In this document: positions 43,468 to 53,042 of the stretch, piece by piece
Layout: every line of letters begins with the position of its first letter
Position numbering within the stretch: the stretch's first letter is position 1
Source of the DNA: Streptomyces longispororuber
GTDB taxonomy: Bacteria; Actinomycetota; Actinomycetes; Streptomycetales; Streptomycetaceae
Reading direction: 5' to 3'
Assembly: GCF_024448165.1 (NCBI RefSeq)
Contig: NZ_JAMOLN010000043.1
Location: forward strand, 1 to 55,206
Length of the DNA stretch: 55,206 nt
Notes under the pieces: model-generated
The model's input: only the letters and a program-made list of their open reading frames with translations
Database searches by the model: none
What the model was told of the DNA's origin: nothing
Position numbers and translations under genes: made by a program

Positions 43468-44469
43468 TTGTCCCTCTCGCCGCGGCCGACCGCGCCCATC
43501 GTCCTCGACAGCGACCCCGGCATCGACGACGCCGTCGCCCTCCAGTACCTGCTCGGCACCGGGCTGTGGGACCTCAAGGCCTACACGACCGTCGGCGGCA
43601 ACGTCCCCGCCGAGCAGACCTACCGCAACGGCCGGGCGCTGGCCCGCGCCTTCGGCATCGACGCCGACGTCCCGGTGCACCGGGGCGCGGGCCGCCCGCT
43701 GACCCGGCTGCCGTACTCCGCGGCCGGCGAGTTCCACGGCGACGCGGGCCTGGGCGACGTGCGACTGCCGGACTCGACCGCGGCCGAGCAGACCGAGCCG
43801 TCGGCGCAGGCACTGCTCAGGCTCTCGCGGGAGTACGAGGGCGAGCTGACGGTGTGCGCGACGGGGCCGCTCACCAATGTGGCGCTCGCCCTGACCGAGG
43901 ACCCGGGCTTCGCGGCGCGGGTGAAGCGGCTCGTCTTCATGGGCGGGGCCGCCGAGGTGCCGGGGAACATCACGCCGGTCGCCGAGTTCAACGCGTGGGC
44001 GGACCCGGACGCGGTGGATCTGGTCGTGTCGTCGGGCATCACGTACACGATGGTCGGGCTCGACGCGACGCACGGCTGGCGGTTCGGGACCGAGGAGCTG
44101 GCCACGCTGGAGGCGGCGGGTGACGGCATGGCGCTGTCGGCCCGTCTGATGCGCTTCTACCTGCACGCGTACCAGGAGGCCAACGGCTCCCCGCTGCACG
44201 ACCCGCTCGCCGTGGGGGTCTGCGCCGACGAGTCGTTCGTGACCGCGGCCGACGGCACGGTCGTCGTGGAGTGCGCCTCCGAACTCACCCGCGGCAAGAC
44301 GGTGTTCATCCCCTACGACGCCGACTACCCGCGCGCCTACTACCAGGAGTCGCCCCTGGTGAGCGCCCGCACGGCGCACCGCGGCCGGGTCGCCCTCGGC
44401 ACCGGCGCGCGCAACTTCACCGAGGACTTCGTGAACACGATCCTGAAGCAGCCGGCCACCGGCGTCTGA
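43468..44469 (+). CDS. Inosine/uridine-preferring nucleoside hydrolase
   Basis: 333 aa from TTG 43468, which has GGAGG at 43459-43463; a GTG at 43444 gives 341 aa but has no ribosome site and lies just after the terminator. The calcium site 'VLDSDPGIDDAVAL' at residues 12-25 is diagnostic. 'VCATGPLTNVALAL' and 'FMGGAAEVPGNITPVAEFNAWADPDA' complete the active site; the late 'GSPLHDPLAVGV' carries the catalytic His-Asp. It splits ribonucleosides to base and ribose for salvage in the cytosol. Confidence 0.9.
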   Translation: MSLSPRPTAPIVLDSDPGIDDAVALQYLLGTGLWDLKAYTTVGGNVPAEQTYRNGRALARAFGIDADVPVHRGAGRPLTRLPYSAAGEFHGDAGLGDVRLPDSTAAEQTEPSAQALLRLSREYEGELTVCATGPLTNVALALTEDPGFAARVKRLVFMGGAAEVPGNITPVAEFNAWADPDAVDLVVSSGITYTMVGLDATHGWRFGTEELATLEAAGDGMALSARLMRFYLHAYQEANGSPLHDPLAVGVCADESFVTAADGTVVVECASELTRGKTVFIPYDADYPRAYYQESPLVSARTAHRGRVALGTGARNFTEDFVNTILKQPATGV

Positions 44470-44513
44470 GGTCACGCGGCGCGTCGGGCGGCCCCACCGC
44501 CCGGCGCGCGCCG

Positions 44514-44560
44514 ACACAACATCTGGGCATGCGGCACGCGCCCGGCACAACATGTATGCT
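44514..44560 (+). promoter_or_regulatory. Two NrdR boxes in the nrdABS promoter
   Basis: ACACAACATCTGGGCA (44514-44529) and GCACAACATGTATGCT (44545-44560) share CACAACAT and are 31 bp apart, three helical turns. This matches paired NrdR boxes of other bacteria. TATGCT (44555-44560) could be the -10. The regulator gene nrdR is not in the window. Confidence 0.7.
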
Positions 44561-44564
44561 CGCT

Positions 44565-44690
44565 CTCGCTGTCGCCACAGGGGAATCCGGTGCAAATCCG
44601 GAACTGTCCCGCAACGGTGAACGTAAGCGCGCAAAGCGCCTGCGTGAGTCCGAGGACCTGTCGACGGTACGCCCGAGCCGTCCGGTCCGG
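44565..44690 (+). promoter_or_regulatory. Adenosylcobalamin riboswitch upstream of nrdA
   Basis: Conserved core segments in order: GCCACAGGGGAATCCGG, GTGCAAATCCGGAACTGTCC, CGCAACGGTGA and the B12 box AGTCCGAGGACCTG (44647-44660). P-stems CCGG/CCGG and the pseudoknot-like region fit the cobalamin class. Repression by AdoCbl would shut off the oxygen-dependent enzyme when B12 allows the class II enzyme (NrdJ), as shown in S. coelicolor (from memory). The expression platform lies in 44690-44800, ending near the ribosome site. Confidence 0.95.
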
Positions 44691-44803
44691 GTGTCGACGA
44701 CGTCCGGGCCTCGCGGAATGGGCCGGTGACGACGGCGCCGCCGTGTGCGCGCCCGAGCCACTCCTCCCCGCAGGCCCCGAGCCGAGCGAGGGAGAGCCTC
44801 CAC

Positions 44804-47155
44804 GTGACCATCGCGCCGCCCGCCGAACCGGTCTCAGCCGCACCGGAAGACGCTCCGGGTACCGCGCTGCTGCGCACCCTGACCGAGCTGACCGCCGACC
44901 TCCCCGACGCCGACCCCGGCCGGGTCGCCGCCGCCGCGCTGCGCGGCCGCAGTGCCCGCGCCGACGAGGCCGAGCTGCGCGAACTCGCCACCGAGGCCGC
45001 GGCCGGGCTGATCTCCGAGGACCCCGCGTACTCCCGGCTCGCCGCGCGCCTGCTCACCCTCTCCATCGCCGCCGAGGCCGCCTCGCAGGGCGTCACGTCC
45101 TTCACGGAGTCGGTCGCGGTCGGCCACCGCGAGGGCCTGATCGCGGACCGCACCGCCGATTTCGTCCGCGTGCACGCCGCCCGGCTCGACGCCCTGATCG
45201 ACCCGGCCGCCGACGACCGCTTCGGCTACTTCGGGCTGCGCACCCTGCACAGCCGCTACCTGCTGCGCCACCCGATCACCCGGCACGTCGTCGAGACCCC
45301 GCAGCACTTCATGCTGCGCGTCGCCGCGGGCCTGGCCGAGGACGATTCGGCCCGCGCCCTGGACGAGGTCGCCGCGCTGTACGGCCTGATGAGCCGGCTC
45401 GACTACCTGCCGTCCTCCCCCACGCTCTTCAACTCCGGCACCCGGCACCCGCAGATGTCGAGCTGCTACCTGCTCGACTCCCCGCTGGACGAGCTCGACT
45501 CGATCTACGACCGCTACCACCAGGTGGCCCGGCTGTCGAAGCACGCGGGCGGCATCGGCCTCTCGTACTCCCGCATCCGCAGCCGTGGTTCGCTGATCCG
45601 CGGCACGAACGGGCACTCCAACGGCATCGTGCCGTTCCTCAAGACGCTGGACGCCTCGGTCGCCGCCGTGAACCAGGGCGGCCGCCGCAAGGGCGCGGCC
45701 GCCGTCTACCTGGAGACGTGGCACTCCGACATCGAGGAGTTCCTGGAGCTGCGCGACAACACCGGTGAGGACGCGCGCCGCACCCACAACCTGAACCTGG
45801 CGCACTGGATCCCGGACGAGTTCATGCGCCGGGTGAACGCGGACGCGCCGTGGTCGCTGTTCTCGCCGGCCGACGTGCCCGAGCTGGTCGACCTGTGGGG
45901 CGCGGAGTTCGACGCCGCATACAAGAAGGCCGAGGCGGACGGCAAGGCCCAGAAGACCATCCCCGCCCGGGACCTGTACGGCCGCATGATGCGCACCCTC
46001 GCGCAGACCGGCAACGGCTGGCTGACCTTCAAGGACGCCGCCAACCGCACCGCCAACCAGACGGCGGAGCCCGGCCACACGGTCCACTCCTCGAACCTGT
46101 GCACCGAGATCCTGGAGGTGACGGACGACGGGGAGACGGCCGTCTGCAACCTGGGGTCGGTCAACCTCGGCGCGTTCGTCGACGGTTCGGACATCGACTG
46201 GGAGCGGCTCGACGAGACCGTCCGCACGGCCGTCACGTTCCTCGACCGGGTCGTCGACATCAACTTCTACCCGACCGAGCAGGCGGGCCGTTCCAACGCC
46301 CGCTGGCGTCCGGTGGGCCTGGGCGCGATGGGGTTGCAGGACGTCCTGTTCAAGCTGCGGCTCCCGTTCGACTCCCCCGAGGCCAAGGCGCTCTCCACGC
46401 GGATCCAGGAGCGCATCATGCTCGCCGCGTACGAGGCGTCCGCCGACCTCGCCGAGCGCAACGGCCCGCTCCCGGCCTGGGAGAAGACCCGTACCGCGCG
46501 CGGCGTGCTGCACCCGGACCACTACGGCGTCGAGTTCACCTGGCCGGAGCGCTGGGCCGCGCTGCGCGAGCGCATCGCCTCGACCGGCATGCGCAACTCG
46601 CTGCTCCTCGCCATCGCGCCGACGGCCACCATCGCGTCCATCGCGGGCGTCTACGAGTGCATCGAGCCGCAGGTCTCCAACCTCTTCAAGCGCGAGACGC
46701 TGTCGGGCGAGTTCCTCCAGGTGAACTCGTACCTGGTGGCGGAGCTCAAGGCGCTCGGTGTCTGGGACGCGCAGACCCGGGAGGCGCTGCGCGAGTCCAA
46801 CGGCTCGGTGCAGGGCTTCACCTGGGTGCCCGAGGAGGTGCGCGCCCTGTACCGCACGGCGTGGGAGATCCCGCAGCGCGGCCTCATCGACATGGCGGCG
46901 GCCCGCACCCCGTTCCTCGACCAGGCCCAGTCCCTGAACCTGTTCATGGAGACGCCGACCATCGGCAAGCTCTCCTCGATGTACGCGTACGCCTGGAAGT
47001 CGGGCCTGAAGACGACGTACTACCTGCGCTCGCGCCCCGCGACGCGCATCGCCCGCGCCGCGGCCCGCGCCACCGTCCCCGTACAGACGGCGTCCGAGGC
47101 CGACGCGGTCGCCTGCTCCCTGGAAAACCCCGAGTCCTGCGAGGCCTGCCAGTAA
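44804..47155 (+). CDS. nrdA: Class Ia ribonucleotide reductase large subunit
   Basis: 783 aa, GTG with AGGGAGAG upstream. It reduces ribonucleoside diphosphates under air. Active-site cysteines: 'QMSSCYLLD', thiyl Cys in 'SSNLCTEI', 'ETAVCNLGS', and the C-terminal relay 'CEACQ'. 'GGIGLSYSRIRSRG', 'QGGRRKGAAAVYLETWH' and the PTATIASI motif ('LAIAPTATIASIAG') confirm the family. An N-terminal ATP-cone is not clearly recognised. TAATG overlaps nrdB. Confidence 0.97.
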   Translation: MTIAPPAEPVSAAPEDAPGTALLRTLTELTADLPDADPGRVAAAALRGRSARADEAELRELATEAAAGLISEDPAYSRLAARLLTLSIAAEAASQGVTSFTESVAVGHREGLIADRTADFVRVHAARLDALIDPAADDRFGYFGLRTLHSRYLLRHPITRHVVETPQHFMLRVAAGLAEDDSARALDEVAALYGLMSRLDYLPSSPTLFNSGTRHPQMSSCYLLDSPLDELDSIYDRYHQVARLSKHAGGIGLSYSRIRSRGSLIRGTNGHSNGIVPFLKTLDASVAAVNQGGRRKGAAAVYLETWHSDIEEFLELRDNTGEDARRTHNLNLAHWIPDEFMRRVNADAPWSLFSPADVPELVDLWGAEFDAAYKKAEADGKAQKTIPARDLYGRMMRTLAQTGNGWLTFKDAANRTANQTAEPGHTVHSSNLCTEILEVTDDGETAVCNLGSVNLGAFVDGSDIDWERLDETVRTAVTFLDRVVDINFYPTEQAGRSNARWRPVGLGAMGLQDVLFKLRLPFDSPEAKALSTRIQERIMLAAYEASADLAERNGPLPAWEKTRTARGVLHPDHYGVEFTWPERWAALRERIASTGMRNSLLLAIAPTATIASIAGVYECIEPQVSNLFKRETLSGEFLQVNSYLVAELKALGVWDAQTREALRESNGSVQGFTWVPEEVRALYRTAWEIPQRGLIDMAAARTPFLDQAQSLNLFMETPTIGKLSSMYAYAWKSGLKTTYYLRSRPATRIARAAARATVPVQTASEADAVACSLENPESCEACQ

Positions 47156-48171
47156 TGACGACCACTCCTGAGAAGAACTTGCTCGACCCGGGCTTCGAAC
47201 TGACCCTGCGGCCCATGCGCTACCCGGACTTCTACGAGCGCTACCGGGACGCGATCAAGAACACCTGGACGGTGGAGGAGGTCGACCTCCACTCGGACGT
47301 CGCCGACCTCGCCAAGCTGTCGCCGGGCGAGCAGCACATGATCGGCCGTCTGGTCGCGTTCTTCGCGACGGGCGACTCGATCGTCGCCAACAACCTGGTG
47401 CTGACGCTCTACAAGCACATCAACTCCCCCGAGGCGCGGCTCTACTTGAGCCGTCAGCTGTTCGAGGAGGCCGTGCACGTCCAGTTCTATCTGACGCTGC
47501 TCGACACCTACCTGCCCGACCCGGAGGACCGGTCGGCGGCGTTCGCGGCGGTGGAGAACATCCCGTCGATCCGCGAGAAGGCCGAGTTCTGCTTCAAGTG
47601 GATGGACTCGGTCGAGCAGATGGACCGCCTGGAGTCCAAGGCGGACCGCCGCCGCTTCCTGCTCAACCTGATCTGCTTCGCGGCGTGCATCGAGGGGCTG
47701 TTCTTCTACGGGGCGTTCGCCTACGTCTACTGGTTCCGCTCGCGCGGCCTGCTGCACGGGCTCGCCACCGGCACCAACTGGGTGTTCCGCGACGAGACGA
47801 TGCACATGAGCTTCGCCTTCGACGTGGTCGACACGGTCCGCAAGGAGGAGCCGGACCTGTTCGACGACGAACTGGAGCAGCAGGTCACCGCCATGCTGCG
47901 GGAGGCGGTCGAGGCGGAGCTGCAGTTCGGCCGCGACCTGTGCGGTGACGGCCTGCCGGGCATGAACACCGAGTCCATGCGGCAGTACCTGGAGTGCGTC
48001 GCCGACCAGCGCCTGCAGCGCCTCGGCTTCGCGCCCGTCTACGGCTCGGAGAACCCCTTCTCCTTCATGGAGCTGCAGGGCGTCCAGGAGCTGACCAACT
48101 TCTTCGAGCGCCGCCCCTCGGCCTACCAGGTCGCGGTCGAGGGTTCGGTCGGCTTCGACGAGGAGTTCTGA
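47155..48171 (+). CDS. nrdB: Class Ia ribonucleotide reductase small subunit
   Basis: 338 aa. Holds the di-iron centre and tyrosyl radical: 'SRQLFEEAVHVQFYLTLLD' gives E-x2-H-x3-Y with the radical Tyr; the later 'RDETMHMSFAFD' gives the second E-x2-H. The Asp ligand is in 'FFATGDSIVANN'. The tail 'SVGFDEEF' docks to NrdA. Coupled to nrdA by TAATG. The nrdS-type gene lies 275 bp downstream. Confidence 0.97.
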   Translation: MTTTPEKNLLDPGFELTLRPMRYPDFYERYRDAIKNTWTVEEVDLHSDVADLAKLSPGEQHMIGRLVAFFATGDSIVANNLVLTLYKHINSPEARLYLSRQLFEEAVHVQFYLTLLDTYLPDPEDRSAAFAAVENIPSIREKAEFCFKWMDSVEQMDRLESKADRRRFLLNLICFAACIEGLFFYGAFAYVYWFRSRGLLHGLATGTNWVFRDETMHMSFAFDVVDTVRKEEPDLFDDELEQQVTAMLREAVEAELQFGRDLCGDGLPGMNTESMRQYLECVADQRLQRLGFAPVYGSENPFSFMELQGVQELTNFFERRPSAYQVAVEGSVGFDEEF

Positions 48172-48185
48172 GGCGTTCCGGTGTA

Positions 48186-48353
48186 CTAGGCCGCCTTGGC
48201 GAACCCGGCGCGGCGGGAGGTCTCCTCGGCCTCGCGCCGCGCCTTCGCGATCTCGCGGTCGATGCGGCGGTCGTGCGCCATCCCGTACAGGGACGGGGCG
48301 GCGAGGAGGAGGAAGACGACGAGGACGGTGAGGTAGTTCATCGCTGTGTTCAT
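48186..48353 (-). CDS. Small single-pass membrane protein
   Basis: 55 aa starting MNTAMNYLTVLVVF; M5 at 48341 is an alternative. One membrane helix 'YLTVLVVFLLLAAPSLYGMAH', then a basic/acidic helix 'DRRIDREIAKARREAEETSRRAG'. Good codon bias. It lies on the opposite strand between nrdB and the nrdS-type gene, 15 bp from the nrdB stop, so transcription of nrdABS as one unit would run antisense over it. Function unknown. Confidence 0.7.
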   Translation of the reverse strand: MNTAMNYLTVLVVFLLLAAPSLYGMAHDRRIDREIAKARREAEETSRRAGFAKAA

Positions 48354-48446
48354 GCCTCTACTGTCGCGCCGCACGGACCGCCCGGGCAGTGGCAGGACCG
48401 TCACTGACCCTCGAATTACTGCCAACTCTGCGGCACACTGGACGGC

Positions 48447-49424
48447 ATGCAGAAGGCAGCGACATTGACGAACGTGGCCGCGGTGCTGCTCGACGGCGTG
48501 CACCCCTTCGAACTCGGCGTCGTCTGCGAGGTGTTCGGCCTCGACCGGAGCGACGCCGGGCTCCCCGTGTACGACTTCGCGACGGTCTCCGCCGAAGGTC
48601 CGACCCTGACCACGCACGTCCCCGGCATGACGATCTCCACCCCGCACGGCCTGGAGCGGCTCGCGGAGGCCGACCTCATCGCGATCCCCTCGGCCGGGCG
48701 CCGGTTCGACCAGTACCCGCCGGAGCTGCTCGACGCGCTGCGGCAGGCGGTCGACCGGGGCGCGCGCGTGCTCAGCCTGTGCGCGGGGGTGTTCGTGCTC
48801 GGCGCGGCCGGACTGCTCGACGGGCGCCGCTGCGCGGTCCACTGGCGCTACGCCCGGGAGCTGGCCGTCCAGTTCCCGCGCACCCGGGTCGACCCGGACG
48901 TGCTGTACGTCGACGAGGGCCCGGTCATCACCTCCGCCGGCACGGCCGCGGGCATCGACGCCTGCCTGCACATCGTCCGCACCGAGCACGGCTCCGAGGT
49001 GGCCAACGCGATCGCCCGCCGGATGGTCGTCCCACCGCACCGCGACGGCGGCCAGGCGCAGTACGTGGAGCGCCCGCTGCCCGTCTCCCGCTGCGACACG
49101 GTGGGCGAGGTGCTGACCTGGATGGAGCGGAACCTGGACGCGCCGGTGACCGTGGAGGAGCTCGCGGCGCGTGCCCACATGTCCCCGCGCACCTTCGCGC
49201 GCCGCTTCCAGCAGGAGACGGGCACCACCCCGTACCGCTGGCTGCTGCGCCAACGGGTGCTGCTGGCCCAGGCGTTGCTGGAGGGCACCGACGAGACGGT
49301 CGACGCGATCGCGTTCCGCGCGGGGTTCGGCAACGCGGCGGCGATGCGGCACCAGTTCATGAAGGCGCTGGGCACGACGCCCAACGCCTTCAGAAGGACC
49401 TTCCGAGTCCGGCTCGCGGGCTAG
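48447..49424 (+). CDS. nrdS: GlxA/AraC-family regulator, NrdS-like
   Basis: 325 aa. The N-terminal DJ-1/PfpI-like domain (to ~175) has 'RVLSLCAGVFVLGAAGLLDG', with the nucleophile-elbow Cys, and 'VDEGPVITSAGTAAGID'. The C-terminal AraC DNA-binding domain has two HTHs: 'VTVEELAARAHMSPRTFARRFQQETGTTPYRWLL' and 'ETVDAIAFRAGFGNAAAMRHQFMKALGTTP'. In S. coelicolor nrdS, an AraC-type gene, follows nrdAB (from memory), and this gene takes that place. The signal it senses is unknown. Confidence 0.85.
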   Translation: MQKAATLTNVAAVLLDGVHPFELGVVCEVFGLDRSDAGLPVYDFATVSAEGPTLTTHVPGMTISTPHGLERLAEADLIAIPSAGRRFDQYPPELLDALRQAVDRGARVLSLCAGVFVLGAAGLLDGRRCAVHWRYARELAVQFPRTRVDPDVLYVDEGPVITSAGTAAGIDACLHIVRTEHGSEVANAIARRMVVPPHRDGGQAQYVERPLPVSRCDTVGEVLTWMERNLDAPVTVEELAARAHMSPRTFARRFQQETGTTPYRWLLRQRVLLAQALLEGTDETVDAIAFRAGFGNAAAMRHQFMKALGTTPNAFRRTFRVRLAG

Positions 49425-49428
49425 GGCT

Positions 49429-50817
49429 CTAGGTGCGGGCCTCCACCCTGATCAGCGCCTGCCGGGGCTGCAGCGTGATCCCGATCCGGGGCGTGCCGTC
49501 CGCACCGGCGGCCGGCGTCACCCGCCACTTCTGCACGACCGCCCCCAGGACCAGGGACAGTTCCGCCATGCTGAAGTGGTCTCCTGGGCACTTGCGGTTG
49601 CCGACGCTGAACGGCGCGTGCGCCGCGGGCGTGACGTCCGCGGCGCGCTCGGGCAGCCAGCGGTCGGGGTCGAACGCCAGGTGGTCGTGGAACGCGCGCG
49701 GGTCGCGCTGCATGGCCAGCGGGCTGTAGACGATGTCCGACCCGGCCGGAATGCGATACCCGCCGAGCGTCGTGTCGACGGCGGCGAGCCGCGTCAATAT
49801 CCAGACGGCGGGCCGTATCCGCATCGACTCGGTGATGAGATTCCGCATATATGCGAGTTCTTTGATGTCACCGAAAGCGACCGGCCGGCCACGCGTGACG
49901 GATTCGAGCTCCTCGCTCAACCGGCTTTCGTGCTCGGGGTGTTCGGCGAGAAGCTGGAACGTCCACGTCAGCGTCTTCGCCACATTCTCGGCTCCCGCCA
50001 CGACGAGCGAGACGACTTGGTCGTGCACCTCCTGCTCGTTGACCGTTTCACCATTCTCGTCGCGGTCGTCGAGCAAAGCCGCGAGGAGGTCGTCCGGATT
50101 GCTTCCCGGGGCCATTGAAGCCGCCGCGGCCCTTCGCTCCGCGATGATCTCGTCGACCAGCCGATGCAAATCGGCCAGCGCGTTCTCGAATCGCCGATTG
50201 GCCGGCAGCGGCATCCGGTACAGCGGCCCGAAGGACAGGATCATCCGCCGGTACAGACCCTCGAACACCGTGTGCAGTGCCGCGCTCAGCCGGTCCGCCC
50301 GCTCGTCGATCGACTCGACCTGGAGCACGGAACGCGCCACGATCCGGGTCGCGGTGCGGAACACCTCGGCGCCGATGTCGACCGTCTGCCCGTCGCTCCA
50401 GCGCGCGGCCATCGCGCGCGCCTCGTCCTCCATCACGACCGCGTACTCGTGGATCCGGTCCATCCTGAACGCGGGCTGGATCGCCCGGCGCTGGCGCCGG
50501 TGCAGCGGCCCGTTGCTGGTCGCCACCCCCTTGCCCAGCAGGACGCCCATGGTCTCCCACAGCGGCCCGCCGACCAGGAAGTCCGGGCTCTTGAGGAGCG
50601 TGGCGACCAGCTCCGGGTCGCACACCGCGTAGGCCGTCTTCGGGCCCAGCTTCAGCCGGACGACGTCGCCGCCGTCGCGCAGCTCCGTCAGGAAGCCCAG
50701 CGGGTCGCGCAGCAGGTTCCAGGCGTGGCCGAGGAGCGGCGCGCCACCGGGGGCGGGCGGCGGCTGCTCCGGGCCGGTGCTCGGCGCGGGGGCCGGCAGC
50801 GTGGACTCGACGGTCAT
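49429..50817 (-). CDS. CYP170-type cytochrome P450 (albaflavenone synthase)
   Basis: 462 aa, ATG within ATGA overlapping the terpene synthase stop. Heme Cys410 in '[11 protein letters not shown]'; K-helix 'ITESMRIRP'; I-helix '[18 protein letters not shown]', where the usual acid-alcohol pair is E-N, so the Thr is absent. It resembles CYP170A1, which oxidises epi-isozizaene to albaflavenone. CYP170A1 also has a second, terpene-synthase site; an Asp-rich stretch here, '[17 protein letters not shown]', is in the equivalent region. Redox partners are not encoded nearby. Confidence 0.92.
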   Translation of the reverse strand: MTVESTLPAPAPSTGPEQPPPAPGGAPLLGHAWNLLRDPLGFLTELRDGGDVVRLKLGPKTAYAVCDPELVATLLKSPDFLVGGPLWETMGVLLGKGVATSNGPLHRRQRRAIQPAFRMDRIHEYAVVMEDEARAMAARWSDGQTVDIGAEVFRTATRIVARSVLQVESIDERADRLSAALHTVFEGLYRRMILSFGPLYRMPLPANRRFENALADLHRLVDEIIAERRAAAASMAPGSNPDDLLAALLDDRDENGETVNEQEVHDQVVSLVVAGAENVAKTLTWTFQLLAEHPEHESRLSEELESVTRGRPVAFGDIKELAYMRNLITESMRIRPAVWILTRLAAVDTTLGGYRIPAGSDIVYSPLAMQRDPRAFHDHLAFDPDRWLPERAADVTPAAHAPFSVGNRKCPGDHFSMAELSLVLGAVVQKWRVTPAAGADGTPRIGITLQPRQALIRVEART

Positions 50818-51905
50818 GCGCACTCACCTACTTGATCCGTCTGTTCCGTCGGTTCGGTGTCGGTGATGTACGGCGGAGTGGCGCGATCGTCCCAGCTGTC
50901 CACCGCGTACCGCCCCGATTCGTGATGGAACCAGTACACGGAACTGAACCAGTTCCGCATATTCGACATGCACGACCTGATGGCGTCCGCGAGTTCCTTC
51001 CCGTGCGGTCCGATATTCTCGGTCGCGGCCGCGATACGCTCGACCTCGATCTCCGCCTCGAGGAAATCGGTGATGGTTCCCTCGACCCTCCTCCGCACTT
51101 CTGCGATCGCCTCCTGAAGGGAAAGCCCTTCGTGTTTGATGAGGCTGATCCCGAGGTTGTGCAGTTCCTCTCCCGCGAGTTCTTTCGGAAGCGAGCAGAG
51201 GTCGTTGTACCAGGCGGCGAAATCCTGGCAGGCGAGCGCCGCACGCGTGAATGCCTCGTTCTTCCGCACCCATGTGGGGAGTTCGTGCTGCGCGGTCGGC
51301 TCCAACAGGTCGAGCCAGATCCAGTGCGCGAATGTATTCCGGCGCAGAGCGATGTACTCGTCGACGGACGGGACCGTTCCCGTCATTCGGTTGCGGAACT
51401 CCTGGTCGTACGCGTCGATCACCACGTGGAAGTGGCGGGCGAACCGGGCGTTCCACGTCCGGCTCAGCGACCCGTAGAGCCGCTCGAGACTGTCCGCGAA
51501 GCCCGCGACCAGCGGGTCCCTGTGGTCCAGGTGAAGCTGTGGGGCCTCGGTGGCCGCGTGCAGCTGGACGGCGAGCCGCCGCCAGCTCGCCGTCCTTCCG
51601 TGGATCACGTCGCGGTCGTGGCGGTCGTCCCAGACGAAGAACCACGCGCTGTAGTCGCATATCGCGGCCAGCACGTCGTTGGGGGCACCAATGTAGTAGC
51701 CCGCCATGAGGTCGGTGTAGCACAGGCCATCGGCATATTTCTCCACCTTGTCGGCGGGCATGAGCCGTTTTTCGAGCAGCCAGGAGCGGGTCTTCTCCTG
51801 AAGCTTTGGCCAATACGGGTGCAGATTACGAGGAAACGCGTCCTCGATCACCGGAAGCGCCAGCGCCGGTGGGACCGCTGTCTGTGGATAGGCAGGCACG
51901 AACAA
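50814..51905 (-). CDS. epi-Isozizaene synthase (class I sesquiterpene cyclase)
   Basis: 363 aa. Cyclises farnesyl diphosphate to epi-isozizaene. The Mg-binding DDxxD is DDRHD at 93-97 in '[12 protein letters not shown]'; the NSE triad is N234, S238 and E242 in '[12 protein letters not shown]'. The effector RY near the end is 'HHESGRY'. Very similar along its length to the S. coelicolor enzyme SCO5222 as I recall it. Coupled with the CYP170 gene, giving the two-step albaflavenone pathway. Confidence 0.95.
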   Translation of the reverse strand: MFVPAYPQTAVPPALALPVIEDAFPRNLHPYWPKLQEKTRSWLLEKRLMPADKVEKYADGLCYTDLMAGYYIGAPNDVLAAICDYSAWFFVWDDRHDRDVIHGRTASWRRLAVQLHAATEAPQLHLDHRDPLVAGFADSLERLYGSLSRTWNARFARHFHVVIDAYDQEFRNRMTGTVPSVDEYIALRRNTFAHWIWLDLLEPTAQHELPTWVRKNEAFTRAALACQDFAAWYNDLCSLPKELAGEELHNLGISLIKHEGLSLQEAIAEVRRRVEGTITDFLEAEIEVERIAAATENIGPHGKELADAIRSCMSNMRNWFSSVYWFHHESGRYAVDSWDDRATPPYITDTEPTEQTDQVGECA

Positions 51906-52241
51906 ACCCCTCTCTGCCGCCTGAAGGCGTACGCCCCTCCCGCAGTGCCGGGCGCGCGCCGTTGCGTATCCCCGCGCTTTCTATTCAGCACTACAACTGA
52001 CCGTTCTGGGAACGGATTTGCTCCCCTCACTACCCCTCGTCACCGGATTCGTCCCCTTACATGACCGAATATGGATCTCCGGCGGCCGGTCCTGTTCGCA
52101 CACGCGGGCGTACGCGGGTGTGTGCGGGTGTGCGGGGTGTCGACGGATGTTCCGCGAGCGTCTGTGGGCGCACGAGAGAGCGGCGCCTGGCCGGAATCAT
52201 CCGTACCAGACGCCGCTCGGGGACCAACAGGCCTGAAGGCC
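51906..52241. other. Intergenic region upstream of the terpene operon
   Basis: 336 bp, no convincing gene. Holds the promoter of the terpene operon on its left and a GT-rich simple stretch (about 52100-52140). AGGCCTGAAGGCCT near 52230 is a short hairpin just past the deformylase stop and may be its weak terminator. Confidence 0.5.
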
Positions 52242-52892
52242 TCAGTCGTTGGGGACCACGGGGTAGCGCGGGGTCCCTTCCTCCATCTGCTTCAGCGCGT
52301 TCTTGCGCTCACGCTTCGACAGCCGGTCGATGTACAGGTAGCCGTACAGGTGGTCCGTCTCGTGCTGCAGGCAGCGGGCGAAGTAGCCGGTGCCGCGCAC
52401 GGTGATCGCGTTGCCCTTCTCGTCCTTGCCGGTGACCACCGCGTAGTCGGGGCGGGCGAGTTCGGCGTACGCGGTCGGCACCGACAGGCAGCCCTCGTTC
52501 GAGTCGTCGAGGCGGCGCTGGTCGGCGGGCAGCTCCTGGAGGACCGGGTTGCAGACGACGCCGGTGTGGCGCACGCCCTCGTCGTCCGGGCAGTCGTACA
52601 CGAAGACCTTGAGGTCCACACCGATCTGGTTGGCGGCGAGACCGACGCCCTCGGCGGTGCGCTGACTGGCGAACATGTCGTCGACGAGCGCGGCGAGCTC
52701 GTCGTCGAAGGCGGTCACGTCCTTGCACTCCTTGTGCAGGACGGGGTTGCCGACCACGGTGATGGGCCGCGACGTGCCCCGCTCGCGGTACGCCGCCTCC
52801 CGTGCCTCACAGTCCTCCGTGTCGATGACGAAGCCCTCGTCGTCCACGGGGAGCACGCCGGAGTGCTGCTGATCGGTGTCCTGCTGGGCCAT
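52242..52892 (-). CDS. def: Peptide deformylase
   Basis: 216 aa from [12 protein letters not shown] with AGGAAGG upstream. Removes N-formyl from nascent proteins. All three motifs are intact: '[18 protein letters not shown]' (G-x-G-L-A-A-x-Q), '[15 protein letters not shown]' (metal Cys) and '[18 protein letters not shown]' (HExxH metal/catalytic). The N-terminal ~40 residues are acidic and extra to the E. coli enzyme. Streptomyces carry several copies; this one is next to the terpene operon. Confidence 0.96.
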   Translation of the reverse strand: MAQQDTDQQHSGVLPVDDEGFVIDTEDCEAREAAYRERGTSRPITVVGNPVLHKECKDVTAFDDELAALVDDMFASQRTAEGVGLAANQIGVDLKVFVYDCPDDEGVRHTGVVCNPVLQELPADQRRLDDSNEGCLSVPTAYAELARPDYAVVTGKDEKGNAITVRGTGYFARCLQHETDHLYGYLYIDRLSKRERKNALKQMEEGTPRYPVVPND

Positions 52893-53042
52893 GACCGGGG
52901 TAAGCCTTCCTAGGGAAACGATTACGTCCACAAGGGTACGGGGAGGTGGGGGCCGCCCCGTCAGGGGCGCGGGGCCGTAACGATCGGCGGCTGAGCCGCG
53001 GAGCGCGAGCGACCCCCGACGGCCCGCGGACGACGGCACACC

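Noticed and set aside
44585..44605. tRNA T-arm (GTGCAAATCC)
   Set aside because: It belongs to the cobalamin riboswitch core; no acceptor or anticodon arms are present.
52100..52140. GT-rich stretch as a repeat array
   Set aside because: Units vary in length and sequence; it looks like low-complexity sequence rather than a defined repeat.
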